Assembly: GCA_944320135.1 (NCBI GenBank)
Contig: CALUGI010000016.1
Span: 1-64,000 of the forward strand
Direction of reading: 5' to 3'
DNA from: an uncultured Phocaeicola sp.
GTDB lineage: Bacteria > Bacteroidota > Bacteroidia > Bacteroidales > Bacteroidaceae
Length of the DNA stretch: 64,000 nucleotides
The position numbers were made by a program, and so were the translations under genes. The notes beneath the pieces were generated by a model. The model saw only the letters and a list, made by a program, of their open reading frames with translations. It ran no database searches and was not told the origin of the DNA. The first letter of the stretch is position 1. Every line of letters starts with the position of its first letter. Shown here one piece after another: positions 1-7,789 of this stretch.

Positions 1-58
1 ACGGACGAGACATCAGTTCATCACGTTCTTTGCGCTGATTTAGAATGATTGTTTTCAT
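1..58 (-). CDS. N-terminal fragment of an unknown protein, cut by the window edge
   Basis: Nineteen codons from an ATG at 56-58 read MKTIILNQRKERDELMSRP and continue past the left edge. An in-frame TAG lies two codons upstream, so this is the first possible ATG; AGGAG directly abuts it. The family cannot be named from so short a fragment. The upstream region carries a possible -7 element (TAATATTG, 81-88), a dyad and direct repeats, so the gene is probably regulated. Confidence 0.4.
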   Translation of the reverse strand, partial: MKTIILNQRKERDELMSRP

Positions 59-80
59 CTCCTATATTGTTATTCAAGTG

Positions 81-88
81 CAATATTA
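81..88 (-). promoter_or_regulatory. Possible -7 element for the edge gene
   Basis: The minus strand reads TAATATTG, seven of eight matches to the Bacteroidetes TAnnTTTG element, about 22 bases before the ATG at 58. No clear -33 element was found. Confidence 0.3.
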
Positions 89-117
89 CTATTTTTTACT
101 CAAACAGCAACGCATGT

Positions 118-144
118 TGCATAAAATATATGCTATTTTATGCA
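118..144. promoter_or_regulatory. Perfect 11-bp dyad upstream of the edge gene
   Basis: Arms TGCATAAAATA (118-128) and TATTTTATGCA (134-144) are exact inverted repeats around a 5-base spacer. It has no GC core and no T-run, so it looks like an operator rather than a terminator. It sits about 60 bases upstream of the gene that begins at 58. The binding protein is unknown. Confidence 0.4.
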
Positions 145-214
145 GTACAGAATCACCATTGAGTAAAAATTCAAGTCATTGAGACCAAGAACTGCCGTAC
201 CTATTGAAAGAATT

Positions 215-244
215 ACCTCATCGTGATACTACCTCATCGTGATA
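215..244. repeat. 14-bp direct repeat with 16-bp period
   Basis: ACCTCATCGTGATA occurs at 215-228 and again at 231-244. A weaker third copy starting ACCT lies at 199, in the same 16-base phase. It may be a regulatory site or a replication-slippage product; nothing in the sequence decides between them. Confidence 0.5.
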
Positions 245-356
245 TATTTCTATCCACAAATAGCTTTATAATATTTTTCCATTTGCATAACAAGCCTTAT
301 ATCCACTCTTATAAATCTTGATGTAACTATTTGCTGTCGGCAGAGTCATCCTACAT

Positions 357-390
357 CTACTTTTTGTCCCGGCCCAGAAAAGTAGACACG
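357..390. repeat. Insertion-sequence-end-like inverted repeat (scar)
   Basis: CTACTTTT (357-364) and AAAAGTAG (378-385) flank a GTCCCGGCCCAG centre. Read on the minus strand it starts TGTCTACTTTTCTGGGCC, which looks like the terminal repeat of a transposable element. No transposase reading frame is visible nearby, so at most this is a remnant. The rest of 59-556 is AT-rich and holds no supportable gene. Confidence 0.3.
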
Positions 391-556
391 GAAAAATTGA
401 CAGCAACATAGACTTATGCAGGAAGCAACTTTACTTTATCCCCGTATTCCTATATACATTCAATAAAATAAAGTCAAAATAAGGGAAGAAAAGAGATGGC
501 TGCTCCATAGAGTTCTTTCATTTAGCCTGCTATTCTTTTCAATACGCCATTGGCCT

Positions 557-632
557 GTAGGGGGCGGACCCGCGTATCCGCCCAGATATATTGACATGAT
601 GTCATCGGGCAGACACGCGGGTCCGCCCCTAC
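557..632. repeat. Pair of inverted REP-like palindromes
   Basis: Two copies of a GC-rich palindrome face each other. The left copy begins GTAGGGGGCGGACCCGCGT (557-575); the right arm (615-632) is its reverse complement except for one G. Each copy also folds on itself (GGGCGGA against TCCGCCC). The centre holds another dyad, TGACATGATGTCA (593-605). Outside the arms, CTTTCATTTA repeats in inverted order at 514-523 and 636-645, so the element reaches the stop codon of the HAD gene. This fits extragenic palindromes mobilised by REP-associated transposases, but no such transposase is in the window. Confidence 0.6.
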
Positions 633-634
633 GG

Positions 635-1300
635 TTAAATGAAAGAGTCGTGGACGAGCAAGGCAAGCATGTCTGCATAGCCGAAAGCCGTGAAATCGGG
701 AATCACCCGCGCGCACTTGCCGGCAATCGCCTCTGCGGGATTGGTGGTAGACAAGCCCACCACGGCCATTCCCGCCGCGTTTCCGGCCTCAAGCCCGTGG
801 AAAGAGTCTTCAAACACCACGCAGTTTTCCGCCGTTGTGCCGAACACTTCCGCGCCGAGCAGGAAACAGTCGGGGGCGGGCTTGGAGCGGGCGAACATCT
901 CTGCCGTGAGAATCCGGTCGACAAGCTCCTTCAGTTCGGGATGCACTGCATACACGCTTGCCATCTTCCGCTCGTTCGAGCTGGTCACGATGGCAATCTT
1001 CACCCCGTGGGCATGAAGCTCGCGCATAAAACCGACCACACCCGGCACGTATTCATACTTCATCTCCGCTTCAAAGCGGTCGAGCCCTTCGGTGATTTCG
1101 GCCTGCTCCTTCTCCATACCTGCAAAATAACGGGCATAAATCTGCTGCAAAGTCTGTCCTTTGATGATTCGTCCGAACTCTTCATATTCGGGATGATACT
1201 TTTTTCCGACCTCGTTCCAAAAGATACTGTACTGCGATTCCGTATCCATCACCACCCCGTCGAAATCAAAAAGGGCGGCCGTGCATTTCGTCATGTCCAT
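635..1300 (-). CDS. HAD-superfamily sugar-phosphate phosphatase/phosphoglucomutase-like
   Basis: A haloacid-dehalogenase-type hydrolase of 221 residues, similar in length and layout to beta-phosphoglucomutase and related cytosolic phosphatases. Motif I DFDGVV (residues 12-17) holds the nucleophile and acid/base aspartates, motif II is TSS (106-108), motif III is the lysine in RSKPAPD (about 140), and motif IV is VVFEDSFHGLEAG (161-173). The cap domain lies between motifs I and II. The substrate cannot be told from sequence; a small sugar phosphate is the family norm. Start could be 1300 or the second Met (1294). The last codons lie in the outer repeat of the REP-like pair. The NRAMP gene upstream ends 128 bases away, so co-transcription is uncertain. 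Confidence 0.85.
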   Translation of the reverse strand: MDMTKCTAALFDFDGVVMDTESQYSIFWNEVGKKYHPEYEEFGRIIKGQTLQQIYARYFAGMEKEQAEITEGLDRFEAEMKYEYVPGVVGFMRELHAHGVKIAIVTSSNERKMASVYAVHPELKELVDRILTAEMFARSKPAPDCFLLGAEVFGTTAENCVVFEDSFHGLEAGNAAGMAVVGLSTTNPAEAIAGKCARVIPDFTAFGYADMLALLVHDSFI

Positions 1301-1428
1301 TCGATTCTGTTTTTAAGTTCTGTTTGATTTTTCTGGCGCAAAGGTCATAAATATTCCCCCATCTTCCTAACTTTGCGCGCAGTTTTAACGAATTATACGC
1401 AAAACGAAGCCGGACGGCAAGCAATCCG

Positions 1429-2682
1429 TCAGCTGAAAAGCAACATGACGTTCAGCGCCGACACCACGGTCGCGATGGCGTAAAGCACGAAGGTGCTCCA
1501 GCGGGAATTGGCATACTCGCCCATCACGCGCCGCGACGAAGTGAGGCTCACCTGAAGAAAAACGGTGAACGGCAGCTGCACGCTCAAAACCATTTGAGAA
1601 ACAATCAGTCCCTGAAACGGGTCGCTGATAAAGAAGATGACAAGCAGAGCCACCCCTAACGACAGAAGCACCCCCACACGCGAGTGGATGTCCTTGATAT
1701 GGTACGACTCGCCGAACATGCCCGCGAAGATGGAGCCTGCCGCCATCCCGCTCGTCACTGTAGACGAAAGCCCTGCCATGAGCAACGCCAAAGCGAAGAC
1801 AGTCCCCGCCTGGCTCCCCAACAGAGGAACGAGCAGCGACCGGGCTTGCTGGAGTTCTTCCACCTGTATGCCGTTGGCGAAGAAGGCGGAAGCGGCCAAA
1901 AGTATCATTGCGCTGTTGATGGCCCAACCTACCCCCATCGAAAACAGAGTGTCGTAAAACTCATATTTCAGCAAACGGCGGATGGAACGGGCATCGCCCT
2001 TGTTGTATTCGCGGCTCTGCACCACCTCCGAGTGCAGAAACAGGTTGTGCGGCATCACCACCGCCCCCAATACGCTCATGATGATGAGCAGACTTCCCTC
2101 AGGAATGCTCGGCACCACCCACGAGCGGGCCGCCAAAGGCCAGTCGATGTCCACTAAAAACAACTCGTAAAGGAAAGAAAGTCCGATAACGGACACGAAA
2201 CCGATAATGGCGCGTTCGATGCGTTTGTAAGAGTTGGTAAACAAAAGTACGGCGGCCAATGCCGACGTGAGCAACGCCCCCCAAACGACAGGTATCCCGG
2301 CAAGCATCTGCAAGGCGATGGCGCCTCCCAATATCTCCGCCAACGATGTGGAAATTGATGCAAGCACCGCACTCCCCAACACCGGCCGCGCCACCCAACG
2401 GGGAGCGTAGCGCGTGGCAGCCTCGCTCAGGCACAATCCCGTAACGATGCCCAAATGCGCCACGTTATGCTGCAACACGATGAGCATTACCGTAGACAAA
2501 GTGACTACCCACAGCAGCGTATATCCGAAATCCGAGCCGGCCGCGAAATTGGAGGCCCAGTTGCCGGGGTCGATGAAGCCGACTGTCACTAACAAACCCG
2601 GCCCGATGTATTTGAAGAAGTCAAGACCTCCTAAATAGCGTTTGTGGTCTTTCCGCTTCAGTTCCTTGATGATGTTCCACAT
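1429..2682 (-). CDS. mntH: NRAMP-family divalent metal ion transporter
   Basis: An inner-membrane proton-coupled importer of Mn(II)/Fe(II), 417 residues, with about eleven hydrophobic segments. The metal-site residues are kept: DPGN in helix 1 (38-41) and MPH in helix 6 (210-212, within MPHNLFLHS). The methionine argues for a true transition-metal carrier rather than an NRAMP-related magnesium transporter. It is the third gene of a minus-strand operon: the C11 protease stop is only 9 bases upstream of this start. Pairing a metal transporter with an outer-membrane lipoprotein protease is unusual and no functional link is evident. mntH is the closest standard name; the specific ion is inferred from the family. 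Confidence 0.88.
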   Translation of the reverse strand: MWNIIKELKRKDHKRYLGGLDFFKYIGPGLLVTVGFIDPGNWASNFAAGSDFGYTLLWVVTLSTVMLIVLQHNVAHLGIVTGLCLSEAATRYAPRWVARPVLGSAVLASISTSLAEILGGAIALQMLAGIPVVWGALLTSALAAVLLFTNSYKRIERAIIGFVSVIGLSFLYELFLVDIDWPLAARSWVVPSIPEGSLLIIMSVLGAVVMPHNLFLHSEVVQSREYNKGDARSIRRLLKYEFYDTLFSMGVGWAINSAMILLAASAFFANGIQVEELQQARSLLVPLLGSQAGTVFALALLMAGLSSTVTSGMAAGSIFAGMFGESYHIKDIHSRVGVLLSLGVALLVIFFISDPFQGLIVSQMVLSVQLPFTVFLQVSLTSSRRVMGEYANSRWSTFVLYAIATVVSALNVMLLFS

Positions 2683-2691
2683 ATATACCGA

Positions 2692-3948
2692 TTATTCAAC
2701 AGATGCCGACGGAGCGAAACGCTCCCACCCTGCGACCTGGTACCAACTTATCGAAGCGCGGTAGTATTCGTCCCATTCATTTTTAATGCCCCGGTCGGGA
2801 CAATACATCCCTATGCCGCAAAATCGGTTCCCGTCGACAACGACGTTTCCAAATTCATATTCCGCTCCGGAAAGGCAAGCCTTCGAAATTACAGCTTTTT
2901 CAAGTGAAGCCCGGATGCTTTCCGGCAATACTCCGCCGTTCAATGCGCTAAAGAAATCTCCTATATCGAAAGAAAAATATTTAAAGCTGTTGGCGCCGTA
3001 TTGCTGCACGTCCTGAAGATAATCGTCATCCGCCAAATCCTGTCCGTATGCACCCAATTCGCTCTTTACCGTCTCGGCCAATTGCTGCATCTGCAAGCAG
3101 TCTACCAAAGCGCACGTCCCCCACGATTCATTTTCCCGATTGAAAGAGATGAAATCGTCGCACACCTGAGCGAATCCGGAAGCGTCTCCGTAAAGGCGGG
3201 GAAGCACCTTTCTGTATGGAAAGCCCACCACCGGAGTTTCCATCACGGAACCGATGAGATAGTCCGTCACGTCACGAAGTTCGTATGCCACCTCTGCCGT
3301 GCCCATCATGCAGGCGTCGAAAAGAATGAAGTCGAGCTTTTCCGGAAAACTGGAGCGAAGCACTTCGGCCATATCCGGAATGTCAATGTTGTATCCGCCG
3401 TCATCGCCAAACGATTTCGACCGGACGGAACGCCCTTCAATCCAGCTGGTAGCATGAGAGCCGAATATCAATCCGTAACTCTCGGAGGGGGCTATCTCCT
3501 GCATGTCGAGAAGCACTTGGCGCATTGCCATCGGGTCGACCGACACGTATGAGCCGTCGTCGGAATAAACCTTCTTGTCTGCCGCCTCCACCACGGCGTC
3601 AAAGCTGACATCGCTTCCCGTCAAAGCCGGAATCCCGTTTACGTTTCCTTTTCCGTCGCTTACAAATTCCATTAAAGTGGGGCCTTCGAAAGTGGCGTCA
3701 TTAGGACGCGGACGATAATAGACGAGCAAGGTGCAGGTATCCGTCATGGCGGACAAGGCTTCGTACATCCACATTACATTGTCTTCCAAGTAAGTGTTCA
3801 GGTTGTTGTTCGCCACTAAATAGGCCAAGACCGTGCGTCCTTTGCGAGTGCCGGGCTTGCTTTCCGGTATCTCGTTCGAGCATGAAGCCAGCACCGCAGC
3901 CGACAGCAACATGCAAAGCCCCCAACGTATTCTCCGTCTCATTCCCAA
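2692..3948 (-). CDS. Clostripain-type cysteine protease, lipoprotein (peptidase C11)
   Basis: A 418-residue lipoprotein with signal peptide and lipobox LASC (Cys 23), so probably attached to the outer membrane or exposed at the cell surface. The caspase-like dyad is visible: His 165 in FGSHATSW and Cys 213 in LFDACMMG, the spacing and flanks expected of clostripain relatives. C11 enzymes cut after basic residues and often self-activate; that is family knowledge, not shown here. It is the middle gene of an operon: its start overlaps the end of the small exported-protein gene by 10 bases, and mntH follows after 9 bases. Confidence 0.88.
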   Translation of the reverse strand: MGMRRRIRWGLCMLLSAAVLASCSNEIPESKPGTRKGRTVLAYLVANNNLNTYLEDNVMWMYEALSAMTDTCTLLVYYRPRPNDATFEGPTLMEFVSDGKGNVNGIPALTGSDVSFDAVVEAADKKVYSDDGSYVSVDPMAMRQVLLDMQEIAPSESYGLIFGSHATSWIEGRSVRSKSFGDDGGYNIDIPDMAEVLRSSFPEKLDFILFDACMMGTAEVAYELRDVTDYLIGSVMETPVVGFPYRKVLPRLYGDASGFAQVCDDFISFNRENESWGTCALVDCLQMQQLAETVKSELGAYGQDLADDDYLQDVQQYGANSFKYFSFDIGDFFSALNGGVLPESIRASLEKAVISKACLSGAEYEFGNVVVDGNRFCGIGMYCPDRGIKNEWDEYYRASISWYQVAGWERFAPSASVE

Positions 3949-4346
3949 TCCGGCTTTTCGAACTTGAAATTCGGATTTACGTCCAACAGGACAGAGAGGC
4001 CGCCTTTCTGATATTTTTCACGCAACTTGCCGATTTCTTTCTGAAGGTTCTTCTTTTTCCGGTTGAAGAATATGAAGCAGGTGCGGTTCTTCCCCCCTTC
4101 TTCCCGCTCTAAGAAGTCTTTCAGCTGATAGCTGTATGCCGAACGGGCCACCAGCATCCCATGCCCATTGACAGCAGCGCTGTCCACATACTGCACATCC
4201 GTGAAGTAAACCAACGAATCGGTAAACGAAGCGGACACTCCCGCCAGATAGACACCGTATTTGTTCTTGTCTTTCGGCTGCTTGCCCATTGCGGAAACGA
4301 ACGGCAAGGCCAGAAAGAAAAAGCAAAGAATCTTTACACAACGCAT
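3939..4346 (-). CDS. Small exported protein of unknown function
   Basis: A 135-residue protein from the ATG at 4346. This start gives a clean signal peptide (MRCVKILCFFFLALPFVSA) and lies about 20 bases after a TACTTTTG promoter element. The mature part is basic, with a lysine-rich stretch (FNRKKKNLQKEIGKLREKYQK) likely to be helical, and ends in acidic and aromatic residues. No family was recognised. It is the first gene of the operon with the C11 protease and mntH, overlapping the protease start by 10 bases, which suggests coupled translation. A longer reading upstream (to 4382) would bury the signal peptide and was rejected. Confidence 0.7.
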   Translation of the reverse strand: MRCVKILCFFFLALPFVSAMGKQPKDKNKYGVYLAGVSASFTDSLVYFTDVQYVDSAAVNGHGMLVARSAYSYQLKDFLEREEGGKNRTCFIFFNRKKKNLQKEIGKLREKYQKGGLSVLLDVNPNFKFEKPDWE

Positions 4347-4369
4347 AACAATCCAATTTATACAAGATG

Positions 4370-4377
4370 CAAAAGTA
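4370..4377 (-). promoter_or_regulatory. -7 element of the small exported protein / C11 / mntH operon
   Basis: The minus strand reads TACTTTTG, a full match to TAnnTTTG, 24 bases upstream of the start at 4346. No good -33 element is visible. Confidence 0.55.
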
Positions 4378-4420
4378 AGCATTTGCGGGAAAATACCGAA
4401 ACATGACGCGAAATATTAAC

Positions 4421-4457
4421 AAAAGAAAAGAGAGACAAGCCTACCGGCCTGCCTCTC
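4421..4457 (-). terminator. rpoD terminator
   Basis: In minus-strand RNA, GAGAGGCAGGCC pairs with GGCUUGUCUCUC around a 4-base loop (4430-4457), complete if G-U pairs count, followed by UUUUCUUUU. It lies 30 bases after the rpoD stop and separates it from the next operon. Confidence 0.8.
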
Positions 4458-4486
4458 CCTATTCGTTTTCGAAAACCGAACCTGCC

Positions 4487-5347
4487 TTATCCCAAATAAG
4501 ACTTGAGCAGCTTGCTACGCGAATTTTGTCGTAGTCTTCTGATTGCTTTTTCCTTAATCTGGCGGACGCGCTCACGAGTGAGGCCGAATTTGTCGCCGAT
4601 TTCTTCCAACGTCATTTCCTGCGTGTTAATACCGAAAAACATCTGGATTATCTCCTTCTCCCTCTCGGTCAGCGTAGAAAGCGCTCTGTCGATTTCCTTC
4701 GCAAGTGATTCATTAACCAAGGAACGGTCGGCCATAGGCGAATCGTCGTTCACCAGCACGTCGAGCAGGCTGTTGTCTTCTCCTTCCACGAAAGGAGCGT
4801 CTACTGAGATATGACGGCCCGACACTTTCAGCGTATCCGAAATCTTGTCGACCGGAATCTCCAGTTCGTCGGCAAGCTCTTCGGGCGACGGACGGCGTTC
4901 GTTCTCCTGCTCGAACTTGGAGAAGGCTTTGCTGATTTTGTTCAGCGAGCCCACCTGGTTCAAAGGCAGACGCACGATGCGCGACTGTTCCGCCAAAGCC
5001 TGGAGGATAGACTGCCGAATCCACCACACCGCATAGCTGATAAACTTGAAACCTCTGGTTTCATCGAATTTCTCGGCGGCCTTTATCAGTCCCAAGTTGC
5101 CCTCGTTAATCAAGTCAGGCAGGCTAAGGCCCTGATTCTGATACTGTTTAGCCACAGAGACGACAAAACGCAGGTTCGCACGTGTCAACTTTTCCAATGC
5201 CGCACGGTCTCCCTTACGGATGCGCTGGGCGAGTTCTACCTCTTCCTCTACGGTAATCAAATCTTCACGACCAATTTCCTGCAAGTACTTGTCCAGAGAA
5301 GCGCTCTCTCGGTTAGTGATACTTTTGGTAATCTTTAGTTGTCTCAT
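4487..5347 (-). CDS. rpoD: Primary sigma factor of the Bacteroidetes type
   Basis: A 286-residue sigma-70 protein that directs RNA polymerase to housekeeping promoters. Region 1.2 starts at about residue 17 ([10 protein letters not shown]), region 2 holds [29 protein letters not shown] and the -10-reading [15 protein letters not shown], region 3 follows, and region 4 has LTEREKEII and the helix-turn-helix [19 protein letters not shown]. Region 1.1 and the long non-conserved insert of proteobacterial RpoD are missing, as is normal in this phylum, where this short form is the essential sigma. Monocistronic: its own promoter element and its own terminator are visible. Confidence 0.95.
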   Translation of the reverse strand: MRQLKITKSITNRESASLDKYLQEIGREDLITVEEEVELAQRIRKGDRAALEKLTRANLRFVVSVAKQYQNQGLSLPDLINEGNLGLIKAAEKFDETRGFKFISYAVWWIRQSILQALAEQSRIVRLPLNQVGSLNKISKAFSKFEQENERRPSPEELADELEIPVDKISDTLKVSGRHISVDAPFVEGEDNSLLDVLVNDDSPMADRSLVNESLAKEIDRALSTLTEREKEIIQMFFGINTQEMTLEEIGDKFGLTRERVRQIKEKAIRRLRQNSRSKLLKSYLG

Positions 5348-5369
5348 TCTATATAAAACGATTTGGCTA

Positions 5370-5377
5370 CAAAGTTA
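5370..5377 (-). promoter_or_regulatory. rpoD -7 element
   Basis: The minus strand reads TAACTTTG, a full TAnnTTTG match, 23 bases before the rpoD start. A -33 TTTG is not clear. Confidence 0.6.
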
Positions 5378-5474
5378 CAACTATTTTCTGAAACAGGACC
5401 GCTTTTTGCAGAAGTTTTTTCGCATCGCCGCCAAAATAAAGCGGCGGACTTAAAAAAACCGCGCCCGACTGCCC

Positions 5475-5512
5475 AAAAAAGATGCGCGCGTTTTTCACCG
5501 AACGCGCGCATC
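5475..5512 (-). terminator. htrA terminator
   Basis: GATGCGCGCGTT (5481-5492) and AACGCGCGCATC (5501-5512) form a perfect 12-bp stem. On the minus strand it is followed at once by TTTTTT. It lies 38 bases after the htrA stop. Confidence 0.9.
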
Positions 5513-5550
5513 CTTGCCTCGTCAATACGTTATCCTGCTTTTTTACCTCT

Positions 5551-7050
5551 TTATTCTCCCTGCGACAGGTCGACTGCATAATATGCCGGCTTGCCCGAAG
5601 GATAAACGCCGGTCATGAACAGCACCGGATCGGGCGATTGGGAAGCCTCTTTCATAGCGTCTTCCAAGTCTTTCACCGTGCGCAGCTGCTTGTCGTTGGC
5701 CTTCAGGATGATGAATCCCTTGCGGATGCCGCTGTCCTTCATGCGTCCGTCGGTCAGTCCGGTCACTTCCACTCCGTATCCCAAATTCAGCTGGCGCTTC
5801 AATTCGGCGGGAACCTCGCGGAAGGCGGCCCCCAACATCTCCATATCGGCCTTCTTCACCACTTTCGTGTTGCCCTGTGCATTTTTCAGCGTCACGGCAA
5901 ACTCTTTTTCCTTCTTGTCTCTGAACACTTTCACCTTCACCTTGTCGCCCGGACGCTTTCTGGCGAGCATACCTTGCAAGGCAGCCATCGACTCAATCTT
6001 CTCCCCGTCTACGGCTATGATGACATCGTTCTTCTTCAGGATTCCCGCAGCAGAACCTTCGTCCATCACTTCCACCACTTGCACTCCGTAACCGATGCCC
6101 AACTCCTTCTGTTCCTTGCGCATTTCTTCCGGATAGCTCTCGTTGCCCATATCGCGTCCGCTGATGCCCAAGAGCGCACGCTGCACGGTGCCGTACTGTT
6201 TCAGGTCGGTCACGACCTTCGTCATGATGCTTGTCGGGATGGCAAATCCGTATCCCGAATAAGCTCCCGTGGGAGAGTACAGCATGGCGTTGATACCCAC
6301 CAGCTCACCCCGCGCGTTCACCAACGCTCCGCCGCTGTTGCCCTGATTGATTGCGGCATCCGTCTGGATAAACGACTCCACCTGGTTGGCTCTCAGTCCG
6401 CGAGCCGTGGCGCTCACCACGCCGGCGGTCACCGTAGAGCCGAGGTTGAACGGGTTGCCTACGGCCAACACCCACTCGCCTACCTTCAGGTTGTCGGAAT
6501 TGCCCACCGGGATAGCCGGAAAGTCATCGCCCTCAATCTTCACCAATGCAAGGTCCGTTGCCGCATCCGTGCCGATTACGCGGCCTTTCATCTCGCGCCC
6601 GTCATGAAGTTTCACGTTGATTTCGTCCGCTCCGTCAATCACATGGTTGTTCGTTACGATGTAACCGTCTTTCGATATAATCACTCCCGAACCGAACCCC
6701 CGCTGCTCCGGAGTTTGAACCTGCTGCTGCCGCCCGCGTCCATCGCCGAAAAAGAAGTCGAAAATGTCCGGCTGGGTCTGGATAACCTGCGTCTTGCTCC
6801 GCTGCACTGCCATGATATGCACTACAGAATTGAGCGAACTCTCGGCAGCCTTCGTCAAATCGACCGGCTGCATACTCGACACGTCCAACGCTGCCGTGCG
6901 GACAGGCATCGCCGCATTGAAGGTTTCATAAAACGAACCGCTTGTCGATGCGTTCTTTTGCGCTACTGCGTATGCCGTCACTCCGGCTACTCCCGCGCTC
7001 ACGGCGATTACAGCCGCTGCGCCTATCGCGAATTTAGTTGTTGTTTTCAT
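5551..7050 (-). CDS. Do/DegQ-type periplasmic serine endoprotease with two PDZ domains
   Basis: A 499-residue HtrA-family protease/chaperone that degrades misfolded envelope proteins. A signal peptide or anchor covers about residues 1-30. The trypsin-like triad is intact: His 136 (TNNHVID), Asp 166 (TDLAL), Ser 239 (GNSGGAL). PDZ1 starts near 295 (LLGISG, YGVQVVEV) and PDZ2 near 400. The LA loop holds FFFGDGRGRQQQ, as in DegP/DegQ. Full family length, so likely functional. It has its own terminator and sits upstream of rpoD in the same direction. A possible weak -7 element (TACTTTAG, 7104-7111) lies upstream. The exact name (degP or degQ) is not decided by sequence. Confidence 0.93.
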   Translation of the reverse strand: MKTTTKFAIGAAAVIAVSAGVAGVTAYAVAQKNASTSGSFYETFNAAMPVRTAALDVSSMQPVDLTKAAESSLNSVVHIMAVQRSKTQVIQTQPDIFDFFFGDGRGRQQQVQTPEQRGFGSGVIISKDGYIVTNNHVIDGADEINVKLHDGREMKGRVIGTDAATDLALVKIEGDDFPAIPVGNSDNLKVGEWVLAVGNPFNLGSTVTAGVVSATARGLRANQVESFIQTDAAINQGNSGGALVNARGELVGINAMLYSPTGAYSGYGFAIPTSIMTKVVTDLKQYGTVQRALLGISGRDMGNESYPEEMRKEQKELGIGYGVQVVEVMDEGSAAGILKKNDVIIAVDGEKIESMAALQGMLARKRPGDKVKVKVFRDKKEKEFAVTLKNAQGNTKVVKKADMEMLGAAFREVPAELKRQLNLGYGVEVTGLTDGRMKDSGIRKGFIILKANDKQLRTVKDLEDAMKEASQSPDPVLFMTGVYPSGKPAYYAVDLSQGE

Positions 7051-7392
7051 ACGCTTATCTTCTTTTCTCTGTTAATTTTCTGTTTGATTTAACTTTCGAT
7101 GTGCTAAAGTAGAACAAATTCCATACGATTGTACTCCCGCCCGTATCTTTTTTCCGTCTTTTAACAGAGGCTACGAGGCGCTTAACCGCAGTTAACGGCA
7201 TCAACTGACGAATTTACATTCCTTATCAGTCACTTTTTCCGCGCCTGACAAATCGGCAGAGCCGCTCGCCCTCCGCCCGCACTTCCGCATCCCGCCCCGC
7301 GTCTTTTTTCCGACGCATGTTTATTTAACGGACCGTTTTGCTTCACTTTCCAAAGGAAAAGGCGTATCTTTGCCCCGACAACAAAAAAATCC
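7051..7392. other. Divergent intergenic region, htrA / folK-like
   Basis: No gene seen in 342 bases. It holds GC-rich text with the same T-run/A-run/GC alternation as the mini-hairpin arrays elsewhere, including GCGTC (7299-7303) paired with GACGC (7312-7316), and the -7 element of the folK-like gene at 7365-7372. Confidence 0.5.
7365..7372 (+). promoter_or_regulatory. -7 element of the folK-like gene
   Basis: TATCTTTG, a full TAnnTTTG match, 20 bases before the ATG at 7393. Confidence 0.55.
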
Positions 7393-7785
7393 ATGAGCTA
7401 TCTCCATCACAAATGCCTCTTGTGCATAGGGTCGAACTGCGAAGCCGAACTTCATCTGAAGAAGGCGGAAAAGACACTCGACAGCATATTCCCGAACATC
7501 CGCTGGGGAAAAGCCGTCTGCACGCCGTCCGAAGGGAACGGGCGCAAGGGCTGCGACTACCTTAACCGAATCGCTTCCCTTGAAACGGCCATGACAGAAA
7601 AAGAAGTGACGGAACTCATGAAAACAATCGAAAGGAAAAACGGCCGCACTCCCGCCGACAAGGAAACGGGCCTCGTCCCGTTAGACATCGATTTGCTGCA
7701 ATACGATTCGCAAATACTCAAGCCGCTCGACTTTGAAAAGGAGTACATACGCAAGGCTATGCGGGCTTTTGCGGAGACAAGCTGA
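7393..7785 (+). CDS. Divergent HPPK (FolK)-like protein
   Basis: 130 residues resembling 6-hydroxymethyl-dihydropterin pyrophosphokinase of folate synthesis: CIGSN near the start (residues 10-14), the LNRIASLET stretch, a helix with ERKNGR, and VPLDIDLL (about 98-105), matching the two Mg-binding aspartates of the family's DLDI motif. It is shorter than typical HPPK (about 160) and lacks both the usual arginine just before the aspartates and the C-terminal proline-rich end. It may be a reduced-activity or repurposed paralogue; a full-length folK may exist elsewhere. It converges on the next gene with only 4 bases between stops. Confidence 0.65.
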   Translation: MSYLHHKCLLCIGSNCEAELHLKKAEKTLDSIFPNIRWGKAVCTPSEGNGRKGCDYLNRIASLETAMTEKEVTELMKTIERKNGRTPADKETGLVPLDIDLLQYDSQILKPLDFEKEYIRKAMRAFAETS

Positions 7786-7789
7786 ACGC

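Noticed and set aside
1369-1376. Plus-strand -7 element TAACTTTG
   Set aside because: No plus-strand gene or terminator follows; it points into the 3' end of mntH and is likely chance.
5482-7092. A 536-residue frame antisense to htrA
   Set aside because: Histidine- and arginine-rich shadow with no recognisable domain; the htrA triad on the other strand is clear.
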